Source: Pseudonocardiales bacterium (GTDB taxonomy: Bacteria; Actinomycetota; Actinomycetes; Mycobacteriales; Pseudonocardiaceae). Taken from it: DNA of 8,350 nt. This document shows, in pieces, positions 1-5,992 of the stretch. How positions within the stretch are numbered: the first letter of the stretch is position 1; each line of letters opens with the position of its first letter. A program made the translations under genes and the position numbers. Location of the stretch: positions 1 through 8,350 of the forward strand of contig JAODNG010000059.1 of the NCBI GenBank assembly GCA_025465385.1, read 5' to 3'. Below the pieces are notes generated by a model that saw nothing but the letters and a program-made list of their open reading frames with translations, made no database searches and was not told the origin of the DNA.

Positions 1-1559
1 GCGCCCACCGATGATCCGATCGCGGCCAGGACTTGACCGGTAACCGCCTGATCCACCCGTAACATCATGATCGCATCCGTACCCTCGGTCGTCTGGCTGA
101 TCTGGGCCGCCTCGATGTTGACACCCACGTCGCCCAGCAGACTGCCGACGGTGCCCATCACGCCAGGGCGGTCCGGGTATTCCATGAAGATGGCCTGGCC
201 CTCTGCGCGCAAGTCGAAATGTCGGCCATCGATCTCGACCAGCTTCTGCACCTGCGCGGGGCCAGACAGCGTTCCCGAGACCGAGTGCACCGTGCCATCG
301 GCGAAGATTCCCCGCACGCTCACCACGCTACGGTGGCTCGGACTCTCCGGGGCGGTGACCACGGCGACGGTCACCCCGCGCTCCTGCGCCAGCCGCGGCG
401 CGTTGACGAAGGTGACCTGCTCGTCGACGACACCGGCGAATACCCCGCGCAACGCGGCGAGCCGCAGCACGGAGACCTCCTCGGCGGCGAGCTCACCGCG
501 TGCATCGACGGTCACCGACGCGGGCGAGCCGCCGGCTAGTGCGGCCAGCACGGTGCCCAGTTTCTGGGTCAGCGGAAGCCATGGCCGTACCTCTTCGCCC
601 ACCACCCCACCACTGATCACGTTCACCGCGTCGGGAACGAACTCGCCGCGCAGCGCTCGCAGCACACTGCGGGCGACGTCGGTACCGGCCCGGTCCTGCG
701 CCTCGGCGGTCGAGGCGCCCAAGTGCGGGGTGACGACCACCTGCGGCAACTCGAACAACGGGCTAGCCGTGCACGGCTCGGTGGCGAAGACGTCGATTCC
801 CGCGCCGCCGACCTGACCAGCGCGTACCGCGTCGGCCAGCGCCTGCTCGTCGACCAGCCCACCGCGCGCGGCGTTGACGATCAGCACGCCTGGTTTCGTC
901 TTGGCGAGTTGGTCGGCGCCGATCAATCCGAGCGTCTCGGTGGTCTTGGGCAGGTGGATCGAGATCGCGTCAGCCCGCGAGAGCAGCTCATCGAGGTCGA
1001 CCAGCTCGATGCCCAGCTGGGCGGCCCGCGCGGGGGACACATAGGGGTCGTAGGCGATCAGCTCGGTTGCGAAGCCCGCCAGCCGCTGCGCGACCAGCTG
1101 GCCGATCTTGCCCATGCCCACCACACCGATGGTCTTGCCGGACAGCTCCACCCCGTTGAACGAGCTGCGCTTCCATTGCCCACTACGCAGGCTGGCGTCG
1201 GCCGCCGGGATACGCCGGGCTACCGCCAGCAGCAGCGCGATGGCGTGCTCGGCGGCCGAGACGATGTTCGACGTGGGCGCGTTAACCACCATCACCCCGC
1301 GCTCGGTGGCCGCCAGCACATCAACGTTGTCCAGCCCCACACCGGCCCTGGCGACGACCTTGAGCTGTGGGGCGCGGCCAAGCGCCTCAGCGTCCACCCG
1401 GGTGGCCGAGCGCACCAGCAGCGCCTCGGCATCGGCTAGCGCCGCGAAAAGGGCCTCACGGTCGGTGCCGTCGACATGGCGAACGTCGAACTCGTCTCCG
1501 AATACCTCCAGCACTGATGGGGCAAGTTTTTCAGCGATCAAGACAATTGGTCGGGTCAC
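1..1559 (-). CDS. serA: D-3-phosphoglycerate dehydrogenase, long ACT-domain type (3' end cut by window edge)
   Basis: Oxidises 3-phosphoglycerate with NAD+ to 3-phosphohydroxypyruvate, the first step of serine synthesis, in the cytoplasm. I read 519 residues from a GTG at 1559. The NAD-binding GxGxxG is at 148-153 (GMGKIG). The catalytic Arg232 lies in NAARGG, Glu261 in ATEP and His279 in TPHLGAS. An ASB (intervening) domain spans about 320-440. A C-terminal ACT domain starts near 455 (EYPDRPGVMG, then GVNIEAAQIS). Homologues are about 525-530 residues, so only about 10 residues should lie beyond base 1. The start is uncertain: GTG at 1565 is in frame two codons earlier, and neither has a clear Shine-Dalgarno. 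I prefer 1559 because it leaves four residues before the conserved IVLIA strand, as I recall for mycobacterial SerA. The gene begins 11 bases after the ilvC stop and so should be cotranscribed with ilvBNC. Confidence 0.95.
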   Translation of the reverse strand, partial: MTRPIVLIAEKLAPSVLEVFGDEFDVRHVDGTDREALFAALADAEALLVRSATRVDAEALGRAPQLKVVARAGVGLDNVDVLAATERGVMVVNAPTSNIVSAAEHAIALLLAVARRIPAADASLRSGQWKRSSFNGVELSGKTIGVVGMGKIGQLVAQRLAGFATELIAYDPYVSPARAAQLGIELVDLDELLSRADAISIHLPKTTETLGLIGADQLAKTKPGVLIVNAARGGLVDEQALADAVRAGQVGGAGIDVFATEPCTASPLFELPQVVVTPHLGASTAEAQDRAGTDVARSVLRALRGEFVPDAVNVISGGVVGEEVRPWLPLTQKLGTVLAALAGGSPASVTVDARGELAAEEVSVLRLAALRGVFAGVVDEQVTFVNAPRLAQERGVTVAVVTAPESPSHRSVVSVRGIFADGTVHSVSGTLSGPAQVQKLVEIDGRHFDLRAEGQAIFMEYPDRPGVMGTVGSLLGDVGVNIEAAQISQTTEGTDAIMMLRVDQAVTGQVLAAIGSSVG

Positions 1560-1570
1560 GATCACTAAGT

Positions 1571-2584
1571 CTAGGCCGTGTCGGTGAGCGGCCGGTCGAT
1601 CCAGGACATCAGCCCGCGCAGCCGGGAACCGACCTGCTCGATGGGGTGTTGCTCACCTTCAGCGCGCAGCTTCGTGAAGTTCGGCCGCCCGTTGTCGTCC
1701 TCTGTCACCCACTCCTGAGCGAAGCGACCGTCCTGGATCTCACTGAGGATCCGGCGCATCTCGTCCTTGACCTCCGGGGTGATGATTCGCGGTCCGCGGG
1801 TGAGGTCCCCGTACTCGGCGGTGTCGGAGATCGAGTAGCGCATCCGGGAAATCCCGCCCTCGTACATCAGATCGACGATGAGCTTGACCTCGTGCAGGCA
1901 TTCGAAGTAAGCCACCTCGGGGGCGTACCCAGCCTCGGTGAGCACCTCGAATCCGGCCTGAACCAGTGCGGTGATCCCGCCACAGAGCACGGTCTGCTCA
2001 CCGAAGAGATCGGTCTCGGTCTCCTCGGTGAAGGTGGTCTTGATGACGCCGGCACGGGTACCGCCGATTGCCTTGGCATACGACAGCGCCAGCGCCTGCG
2101 CACCACCGGTGGGGTCCTGTTCGACCGCGATCAGGCAGGGCACCCCCTTGCCATCGACGAACTGCCGGCGCACCAGGTGTCCGGGGCCCTTGGGTGCCAC
2201 CATCGCCACGTCCACATCTGACGGCGGGCGGATCAGGTCGTACCGGATATTGAAGCCGTGGCCGAACAGCAGCGCGTCACCCGACTTCAGGTTCGGCGCG
2301 ATGTCAGCGGCATAGATGGCGCGCTGCTTGGTGTCCGGCGCGAGAATCATGATCACGTCGGCCTCGGCCGACGCCTGCGCCGGCGTCATCACGGCCAAGC
2401 CCTCGTCGGCCGCCTTCGGGCGCGACTTCGACTCGTCGGGCAGACCCACCCGCACGTCGACCCCGGAATCGCGCAAGCTCAACGCATGCGCATGCCCCTG
2501 GCTGCCGTACCCGATCACCGCGACCTTGCGCCCCGCGATGATCGCCAGGTCAGCATCGCCGTCATAGAAAACCTCAACACTCAT
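1571..2584 (-). CDS. ilvC: Ketol-acid reductoisomerase (NADP+), class I
   Basis: Second common step of valine and isoleucine synthesis: Mg2+-dependent alkyl shift and NADPH reduction of acetolactate or acetohydroxybutyrate. The protein is 337 residues, the normal length for short class I enzymes. The Rossmann motif GYGSQGHAHA is at 25-34. The cofactor loop RVGLPDESKS (45-54) has the Arg and Ser residues typical of NADPH specificity. The metal ligands are Asp192 and Glu196 (TDLFGEQ) and Glu228 and Glu232 (ECLHE). Catalytic Ser253 lies in SDTAEYG. The start at 2584 is fixed by an AGGAG six bases upstream (2591-2595) and by the conserved N-terminus MSVEVFYDGDADL. An in-frame extension to 2662 only reads through the inverted repeat. 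It lies 101 bases after ilvN and 11 bases before serA. Confidence 0.98.
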   Translation of the reverse strand: MSVEVFYDGDADLAIIAGRKVAVIGYGSQGHAHALSLRDSGVDVRVGLPDESKSRPKAADEGLAVMTPAQASAEADVIMILAPDTKQRAIYAADIAPNLKSGDALLFGHGFNIRYDLIRPPSDVDVAMVAPKGPGHLVRRQFVDGKGVPCLIAVEQDPTGGAQALALSYAKAIGGTRAGVIKTTFTEETETDLFGEQTVLCGGITALVQAGFEVLTEAGYAPEVAYFECLHEVKLIVDLMYEGGISRMRYSISDTAEYGDLTRGPRIITPEVKDEMRRILSEIQDGRFAQEWVTEDDNGRPNFTKLRAEGEQHPIEQVGSRLRGLMSWIDRPLTDTA

Positions 2585-2590
2585 CGCTCG

Positions 2591-2595
2591 CTCCT
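2591..2595 (-). promoter_or_regulatory. Ribosome binding site of ilvC
   Basis: AGGAG on the minus strand, six bases before the ATG at 2584. It is the best Shine-Dalgarno in the operon and settles the ilvC start against the longer reading frame from 2662. Confidence 0.85.
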
Positions 2596-2608
2596 GATCT
2601 GGCTGTGT

Positions 2609-2672
2609 CGCGTTCTGGATGCAGAACGCGCCTATCTGGGGCCCAATGGCAGCGTTCTGCATCCAGAACGCG
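2609..2672. repeat. 21-base inverted repeat made of two palindromes, ilvN-ilvC gap
   Basis: Arms at 2609-2629 and 2652-2672 are exact reverse complements with a 22-base spacer. Each arm is itself a hairpin: GCGTTCTG, a four-base loop (GATG or CATC), CAGAACGC. The RNA could therefore fold as one 21-bp stem or as two tandem 8-bp stems. The palindrome centres are 42 bases apart, about four helical turns. The repeat fills the only sizeable gap in the ilv operon and is not followed by a U-run. Possible roles are an mRNA-processing or stabilising element, a pair of operator sites, or a REP/MITE-like insertion. The sequence alone does not decide between these. Confidence 0.9.
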
Positions 2673-2685
2673 GCAGCAATGGGAT

Positions 2686-3192
2686 TTAGCGGAGAGGGCC
2701 GGCCGTGATGGCGCGGGGGCCGCGGCCCATGGCGACCATGCCGGATTGGGCCATCTCGCGGATGCCGAAGGGCTCGAGCATCCGCAATAGCGCCTCGATC
2801 TTGTCGGCGGTGCCGGTCGCTTCGATGGTCAGCGCCTCCTGCGAGACGTCGACCACTTTGGCCCGAAACAGTGTGACCGTCTCGAGCACCTGGGAGCGCA
2901 CCGTGGTGTCAGCCCGGACTTTCACCAGCAATAGTTCCCGCTGCACCGCCATCGCCGGGTCGAGCTCGACGATCTTGATTATGTTGATCAGCTTGTTGAG
3001 TTGCTTGGTGACCTGCTCCAAGGGCAGCTCATCGACGGCGACCACGATGGTCATCCGGGATATATCGGGATTTTCGGTCGGTCCGACCGCCAACGAGTGG
3101 ATATTGAAGCCGCGACGGCTGAACAGTCCGGCTACCCGGGCCAGGACGCCCGGCTTGTTCTCCACCAGCACTGACATGGTGTGTTCGGTCAT
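2686..3192 (-). CDS. ilvN: Acetolactate synthase, small (regulatory) subunit
   Basis: Binds the large subunit, raises its activity and confers feedback inhibition by valine. The 168-residue protein is the usual actinobacterial length. The N-terminal ACT domain covers about 5-77, with VENKPGVLARVAGLFSRRG and then FNIHSLAVG, the region that forms the valine-binding site in the family. The C-terminal small-subunit domain covers about 84-160, with RELLLVKV near 85-92 and GIREMAQSGMVAMGRG near 143-158. The ATG at 3192 overlaps the ilvB stop (ATGA), which implies translational coupling and balanced subunit synthesis. The reading frame is open further upstream to 3489, but that part is antiparallel to nothing conserved and lies inside ilvB in another frame. 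Confidence 0.97.
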   Translation of the reverse strand: MTEHTMSVLVENKPGVLARVAGLFSRRGFNIHSLAVGPTENPDISRMTIVVAVDELPLEQVTKQLNKLINIIKIVELDPAMAVQRELLLVKVRADTTVRSQVLETVTLFRAKVVDVSQEALTIEATGTADKIEALLRMLEPFGIREMAQSGMVAMGRGPRAITAGPLR

Positions 3193-5003
3193 GACCCGTC
3201 CTCGTCGAACAGCGGGCGAATGTCTCGCGCCGACATGATGTGGCTGTTTCCGGTGCCGGCCGCAACCATTGGCCACACCTGCGCGTCCTTGCCGACTACG
3301 AAATCGATCACGACCGGTTGGTTGTCGATCTCCATCGCCTGGGCGATGATTCTGTCCACGTCCGCCTCGGCCTCGCAGCGCAGTCCCACGCAACCCAATG
3401 CCTCGCCGAGCTTCACGAAATCCGGGATACGGGAGTGGGTCCCCAGGTCGGTCTGCGAATAGCGCTCGGAGTAGAACAGGTTCTGCCATTGCCGGACCAT
3501 GCCGAGACTGCCGTTGTTAATCACGGCGACTTTGATGGGGATGTTCTCGATGGCGCAGGTTGCCAGCTCCTGATTGGTCATCTGGAAGCTGCCGTCGCCG
3601 TCAATGGCCCAGACCGCGACGTCGGGTCTGCCGAGCTTGGCGCCCATCGCCGCGGGCACTGCGAAACCCATCGTGCCCAGACCGCCGGAATTGATCCAGC
3701 TGCCCGGCTTCTCGTACCTGATGAACTGGGCAGCCCACATCTGATGCTGACCCACCCCCGCGGTGTAAACCGCGTCTGGGCCGACCAGCGCGCCGATCCG
3801 CTCGATCACGAACTGCGGCGAAAGCATCCCGTCGGTCGGTCGGTCATAACCCAACGGGAATGTCTGCTGCCAGTTGTGCAGTTGCTGCCACCACGGCGCC
3901 AGATCCGGCCGACCGGACTGGTACTCGGCCGCCACCGCGATGATCAGCTCACTGATCACCTCCGCGCAGTCCCCGACGATGGGCACGTCCGCCCGCCGGT
4001 TCTTGGAGATCTCCGCGGGGTCGATGTCGGCATGCACGATGGCAGCGTCCGGTGCGAAGGAGGACAGCTGCCCGGTGACCCGGTCATCAAACCGGGCGCC
4101 TAGCGTGATCAACAGGTCCGAGCGCTGCATCGCGGCGACCGCGGCAACCGTGCCGTGCATACCGGGCATCCCCACGTGCTGCGGATGGGAGTCCGGGAAG
4201 GCGCCGCGGGCCATCAGCGTGGTCACCACGGGTGCTCCGGTGAGCTCGGCCAACTCCCGCAACGCCGCGGTGGCCCGTGCCTTGAGCACGCCGCCGCCGA
4301 CGTAGAGCACCGGACGACGGGCGGTAGCGATCAGCCGGGCGGCCTCGCGGATCTGCTTGCCGTGCGGTCGGGTGGTCGGCCGGTACCCGGGAAGCTGCAG
4401 CTCCGGTGGCCACACGAAGGACGTCAGCTCCTGCAGCACGTCCTTGGGAATGTCCACCAGCACCGGGCCCGGCCGGCCGGTGGAGGCCAGGTGGAAGGCC
4501 TCCGCGATTGCCCTCGGGATCTCCGCGGGGTCCTTCACCAGCATGTTGTGTTTGGTGACCGGCATCGTGATGCCGGTGATGTCCGCCTCCTGGAAGGCGT
4601 CCGTACCAATCAGCGCCCGGGTCTGCTGGCCGGTGATCGCCACCACCGGCACTGAGTCCATATGGGCGTCGGCCAGCGGCGTAACCAGGTTCGTCGCGCC
4701 CGGACCCGATGTCGCCATGCACACCCCGACCCGCCCAGTGGCCTGCGCGTACCCGGTAGCGGCGTGCCCCGCTCCCTGCTCGTGACGGACCAGCACGTGA
4801 CGGACCTTCGTGGAGTCCAGCAGCGGGTCGTACGCCGGCAGGATCGTGCCGCCAGGGATACCGAACACCACCTCGCACCCGAGGGCTTCGAGAGAACGCA
4901 CCAGGGCCTGCGCCCCCGTGATCCGTACGGGTGCGCCTATCGGTGGGGCCGGTTTGGGCAGTTGCGTGGGGATGGGCATGCCTTTGGGCGTCACAGTCGT
5001 CAT
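3189..5003 (-). CDS. ilvB: Acetolactate synthase, large catalytic subunit
   Basis: Thiamine diphosphate enzyme joining two pyruvates to acetolactate, or pyruvate with 2-oxobutyrate, at the entry to valine/leucine/isoleucine synthesis. The protein is 604 residues. The N-terminal pyrimidine-binding domain (about 28-195) has VFGIPGG at 46-52 and the catalytic Glu75 in RHEQGAGHAA. A central FAD-binding domain covers about 215-355, with GMPGMHG at 278-284 and RFDDRVTG at 304-311. The C-terminal PP domain has the thiamine motif from Gly469-Asp470-Gly471 to Asn496-Asn497. The sequence GMVRQWQ (501-507) is strongly conserved. The N-terminal 25 residues are Pro-rich and variable, as in relatives. GAGGCAGGA sits just before the ATG at 5003. 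The gene lies behind a 164-base leader that contains an attenuator. The closest remembered relative is mycobacterial IlvB1, but this protein is clearly diverged from it. Confidence 0.98.
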   Translation of the reverse strand: MTTVTPKGMPIPTQLPKPAPPIGAPVRITGAQALVRSLEALGCEVVFGIPGGTILPAYDPLLDSTKVRHVLVRHEQGAGHAATGYAQATGRVGVCMATSGPGATNLVTPLADAHMDSVPVVAITGQQTRALIGTDAFQEADITGITMPVTKHNMLVKDPAEIPRAIAEAFHLASTGRPGPVLVDIPKDVLQELTSFVWPPELQLPGYRPTTRPHGKQIREAARLIATARRPVLYVGGGVLKARATAALRELAELTGAPVVTTLMARGAFPDSHPQHVGMPGMHGTVAAVAAMQRSDLLITLGARFDDRVTGQLSSFAPDAAIVHADIDPAEISKNRRADVPIVGDCAEVISELIIAVAAEYQSGRPDLAPWWQQLHNWQQTFPLGYDRPTDGMLSPQFVIERIGALVGPDAVYTAGVGQHQMWAAQFIRYEKPGSWINSGGLGTMGFAVPAAMGAKLGRPDVAVWAIDGDGSFQMTNQELATCAIENIPIKVAVINNGSLGMVRQWQNLFYSERYSQTDLGTHSRIPDFVKLGEALGCVGLRCEAEADVDRIIAQAMEIDNQPVVIDFVVGKDAQVWPMVAAGTGNSHIMSARDIRPLFDEDGS

Positions 5004-5059
5004 GGTCCTGCCTCAGTTCATCGTTCGCTCGGCCTTGTCATCACGTCATCCAACGCATC

Positions 5060-5099
5060 AAAAAACCCTCGCCGCCCGGGTCGGGCTGAAGCGAGGGTT
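5060..5099 (-). terminator. Intrinsic terminator of the ilvB attenuator
   Basis: On the minus strand, AACCCTCGC (5099-5091) pairs with GCGAGGGTT (5072-5064). Inside, GCCCG (5086-5082) pairs with CGGGC (5078-5074) around an ACC loop. A run of six T (5065-5060) follows, the last part of it beyond the stem. This is a textbook Rho-independent terminator, yet it sits 57 bases before ilvB and after the promoter, so it must be conditional. Together with the Val/Leu-rich leader peptide immediately upstream, this indicates attenuation of ilvBNC, as known for Corynebacterium glutamicum ilvBNC. Confidence 0.92.
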
Positions 5100-5136
5100 G
5101 GCGCGTCGACGTCTGGGATTCTTCAGACGACGCGCC
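5100..5136 (-). promoter_or_regulatory. Leader hairpin overlapping the end of the leader peptide (pause or competitor stem)
   Basis: GGCGCGTCG (5136-5128) pairs perfectly with CGACGCGCC (5108-5100). After a three-base bulge (5111-5109), TCTG (5127-5124) pairs with CAGA (5115-5112). The loop is 5123-5116. The 5' arm contains the last two Val codons and most of the stop codon of the leader peptide, so the ribosome position decides whether this stem forms. It directly abuts the terminator stem. A competing pairing is possible between CTGAAG (5126-5121) and CTTCAG (5091-5086), extended by GTCG (5131-5128) with CGAC (5083-5080). That pairing would break both this hairpin and the terminator core, making it a candidate antiterminator. 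The pairings are seen; the switching is inferred. Confidence 0.8.
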
Positions 5137-5167
5137 TCTGACGTACAAGGACGGTGAAAGTCAGCAC
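5123..5167 (-). CDS. ilvB leader peptide (attenuation), 14 residues
   Basis: GTG start, translation MLTFTVLVRQRRVV, TGA stop. Six of 14 residues are Leu or Val, including Val-Leu-Val at 6-8 and Val-Val just before the stop. It lies between the promoter and the terminator hairpin, with its end inside the 5136-5100 stem. There is no convincing Shine-Dalgarno. The GTG falls eight bases downstream of the -10 box, where transcription should begin, so the peptide is probably read from a leaderless transcript. The function is inferred: stalling when charged tRNA-Val or tRNA-Leu is scarce should favour read-through into ilvB. No Ile codon is present, so sensing would be mainly for Val and Leu. Confidence 0.75.
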   Translation of the reverse strand: MLTFTVLVRQRRVV

Positions 5168-5204
5168 GTCGCCGACGTTAACGGGCTCGCCCAGGCACCG
5201 TCAA
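5168..5204 (-). promoter_or_regulatory. Promoter of the ilvB-ilvN-ilvC-serA operon
   Basis: On the minus strand, a -35 TTGACG (5204-5199), an 18-base spacer and a -10 TAACGT (5180-5175, fits TANNNT). The predicted start is near 5168-5167, coinciding with the GTG of the leader peptide. The whole attenuator then lies in the transcript, as required. Confidence 0.7.
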
Positions 5205-5278
5205 CCTCATGAGAGGCCCTCCCGGATGCTGGGAGTCCGGCGAGGCTGATGACCCCCGGGTCGAGCTCAGAACACAGC

Positions 5279-5662
5279 TCAGGTCGGCAGCAGGGAGACG
5301 CCGTTGGCGTGTCGGGATAGTCGAGCTAGGTCAACCGGATTGACCGTGATCACCAGCGCTTCGAGCAGCTCCGCGGTGGCCACCACGATGGCATCAACGG
5401 CGGAACCCGCACGCGCCCGGCCACGAAGCTGCGCCGCCCGGCAGGCCAGCGGTTCATCCAGCGCCTGAACCAGGGACAGTCCGACGGTGCGGTTCGCCAA
5501 CGCATCGCGCACCCGGTTGCCGGTCAACGAGTCGACGAGCACGGCTGTGGACACGATCGGTGGCCACAAACCGCGCTGGCGCAGCGCGACGATCCGCGCG
5601 GCGGTCTGCCGGTCCCGACGGCCCAGCGCGGTGAGGGCGCCCGAGTCGAGGACCAGGTTCAC
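5279..5662 (-). CDS. PIN-domain protein, VapC-like toxin of a type II toxin-antitoxin pair
   Basis: PIN-domain proteins of VapC type are Mg2+-dependent RNases neutralised by a cognate antitoxin. The 127-residue protein has the N-terminal strand with the first acid, LVLDSGALTAL (Asp6). Later it has the conserved acid in SAVDAIVVATAE (Asp90) and the C-terminal PIN strand LVITVNPVDLARL (104-115). Two usual positions are altered. The second acid, normally Glu, appears to be Asp44 in STAVLVDSLTG. The Asp of the usual T-S-D motif is Asn108 in TVNPVD, leaving Asp111 nearby. Activity may be reduced or the site rearranged. The GTG start at 5662 has AAGGGGAG (5679-5672) about nine bases upstream. The gene is 45 bases downstream of the ribbon-helix-helix antitoxin gene, in the usual antitoxin-first order. 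RNA target unknown. Confidence 0.82.
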   Translation of the reverse strand: MNLVLDSGALTALGRRDRQTAARIVALRQRGLWPPIVSTAVLVDSLTGNRVRDALANRTVGLSLVQALDEPLACRAAQLRGRARAGSAVDAIVVATAELLEALVITVNPVDLARLSRHANGVSLLPT

Positions 5663-5671
5663 CTGTGTCGT

Positions 5672-5679
5672 CTCCCCTT
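5672..5679 (-). promoter_or_regulatory. Ribosome binding site of the vapC-like gene
   Basis: AAGGGGAG on the minus strand, nine bases before the GTG at 5662. It supports that GTG as the start. It also shows that the toxin has its own translation signal, whereas the antitoxin upstream has none. Confidence 0.65.
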
Positions 5680-5707
5680 CAGCGGGGCCGTCTTCATTTG
5701 GTTCTTT

Positions 5708-5959
5708 TCATCGGGGCCGTCGCGCAGGAGGAACGGTGGCGGCATCGATCCAGGCATCCGCCGCCGCCAGCTCATCAGCCGTAGGCGGCCCACCGAGTTC
5801 GACGGCGAGCTCAGCCAGATACCGGTCCGCGGCGGCGGCCAACTGCCGCCGGCGAAGCTCGACGCGCACGGCGTGCTGGCTCAGCTCCGAGATGGGCAGC
5901 TCCAGCTCCTTGACCGCCTGGTGGAGATCGTCTGGCAGATAGATCTGAACCCGTGGCAT
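5708..5959 (-). CDS. Ribbon-helix-helix antitoxin, VapB/CopG-like
   Basis: 83 residues. The N-terminus MPRVQIYLPDDLHQAVKELE followed by LPISELSQHAVRVELRR is a typical ribbon-helix-helix unit: strand about 2-8, helix about 10-19, helix about 24-38. It should dimerise and bind operator DNA. The remaining 40 residues are Ala/Glu-rich and helical (AADRYLAELAVELGG, then an ADELAAADAWID segment) and would wrap the PIN toxin. It is paired with the PIN gene 45 bases downstream. The ATG at 5959 has no Shine-Dalgarno but lies seven bases after a -10 box, so the mRNA is probably leaderless. An inverted repeat over the promoter is a likely autoregulatory operator. Confidence 0.85.
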   Translation of the reverse strand: MPRVQIYLPDDLHQAVKELELPISELSQHAVRVELRRRQLAAAADRYLAELAVELGGPPTADELAAADAWIDAATVPPARRPR

Positions 5960-5965
5960 GCGCCT

Positions 5966-5971
5966 ACTGTA
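5966..5971 (-). promoter_or_regulatory. -10 box of the antitoxin gene
   Basis: TACAGT on the minus strand fits TANNNT. Its last base (5966) is seven positions before the A of the ATG at 5959, so transcription should start at the initiation codon itself. No clear -35 was seen. Confidence 0.6.
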
Positions 5972-5975
5972 CGCC

Positions 5976-5981
5976 TATGAT
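5976..5981 (+). promoter_or_regulatory. -10 box of the cfp6-like gene
   Basis: TATGAT on the plus strand, five of six matches to TATAAT. Transcription would begin near 5988, giving a 5' leader of only about five bases before the ATG at 5993. This argues against the alternative TTG start at 5981, which overlaps the box. Confidence 0.6.
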
Positions 5982-5992
5982 TGCCTGACAGT

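Noticed and set aside
67..1587. Long plus-strand frames opposite serA
   Set aside because: They are Ser/Thr/Arg-rich shadows of a well-conserved gene, as expected in high-GC DNA.
2585..2662. 26-residue N-terminal extension of ilvC
   Set aside because: It only translates the inverted repeat. The strong AGGAG and the family N-terminus place the start at 2584.
3193..3489. Extension of the ilvN frame upstream to 3489
   Set aside because: It lies inside the conserved end of ilvB in another frame and reads as low-complexity Arg/Gly sequence. The ATGA overlap start gives the normal 168 residues.
5178..5210. Ten-residue reading frame MRLTVPGRAR with a GGAGGG upstream, as ilvB leader peptide
   Set aside because: It overlaps the -35 box, has only Leu and Val once each, and ends 79 bases before the terminator stem. 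The frame at 5167-5123 fits much better.
5219..5235. CTCCC/GGGAG hairpin upstream of the ilv promoter
   Set aside because: Five base pairs in GC-rich DNA is within chance expectation.
5263..5280. GAGCT/AGCTC hairpin as a vapC terminator
   Set aside because: Only five base pairs, overlapping the stop codon, with no T-run. Too weak to annotate.
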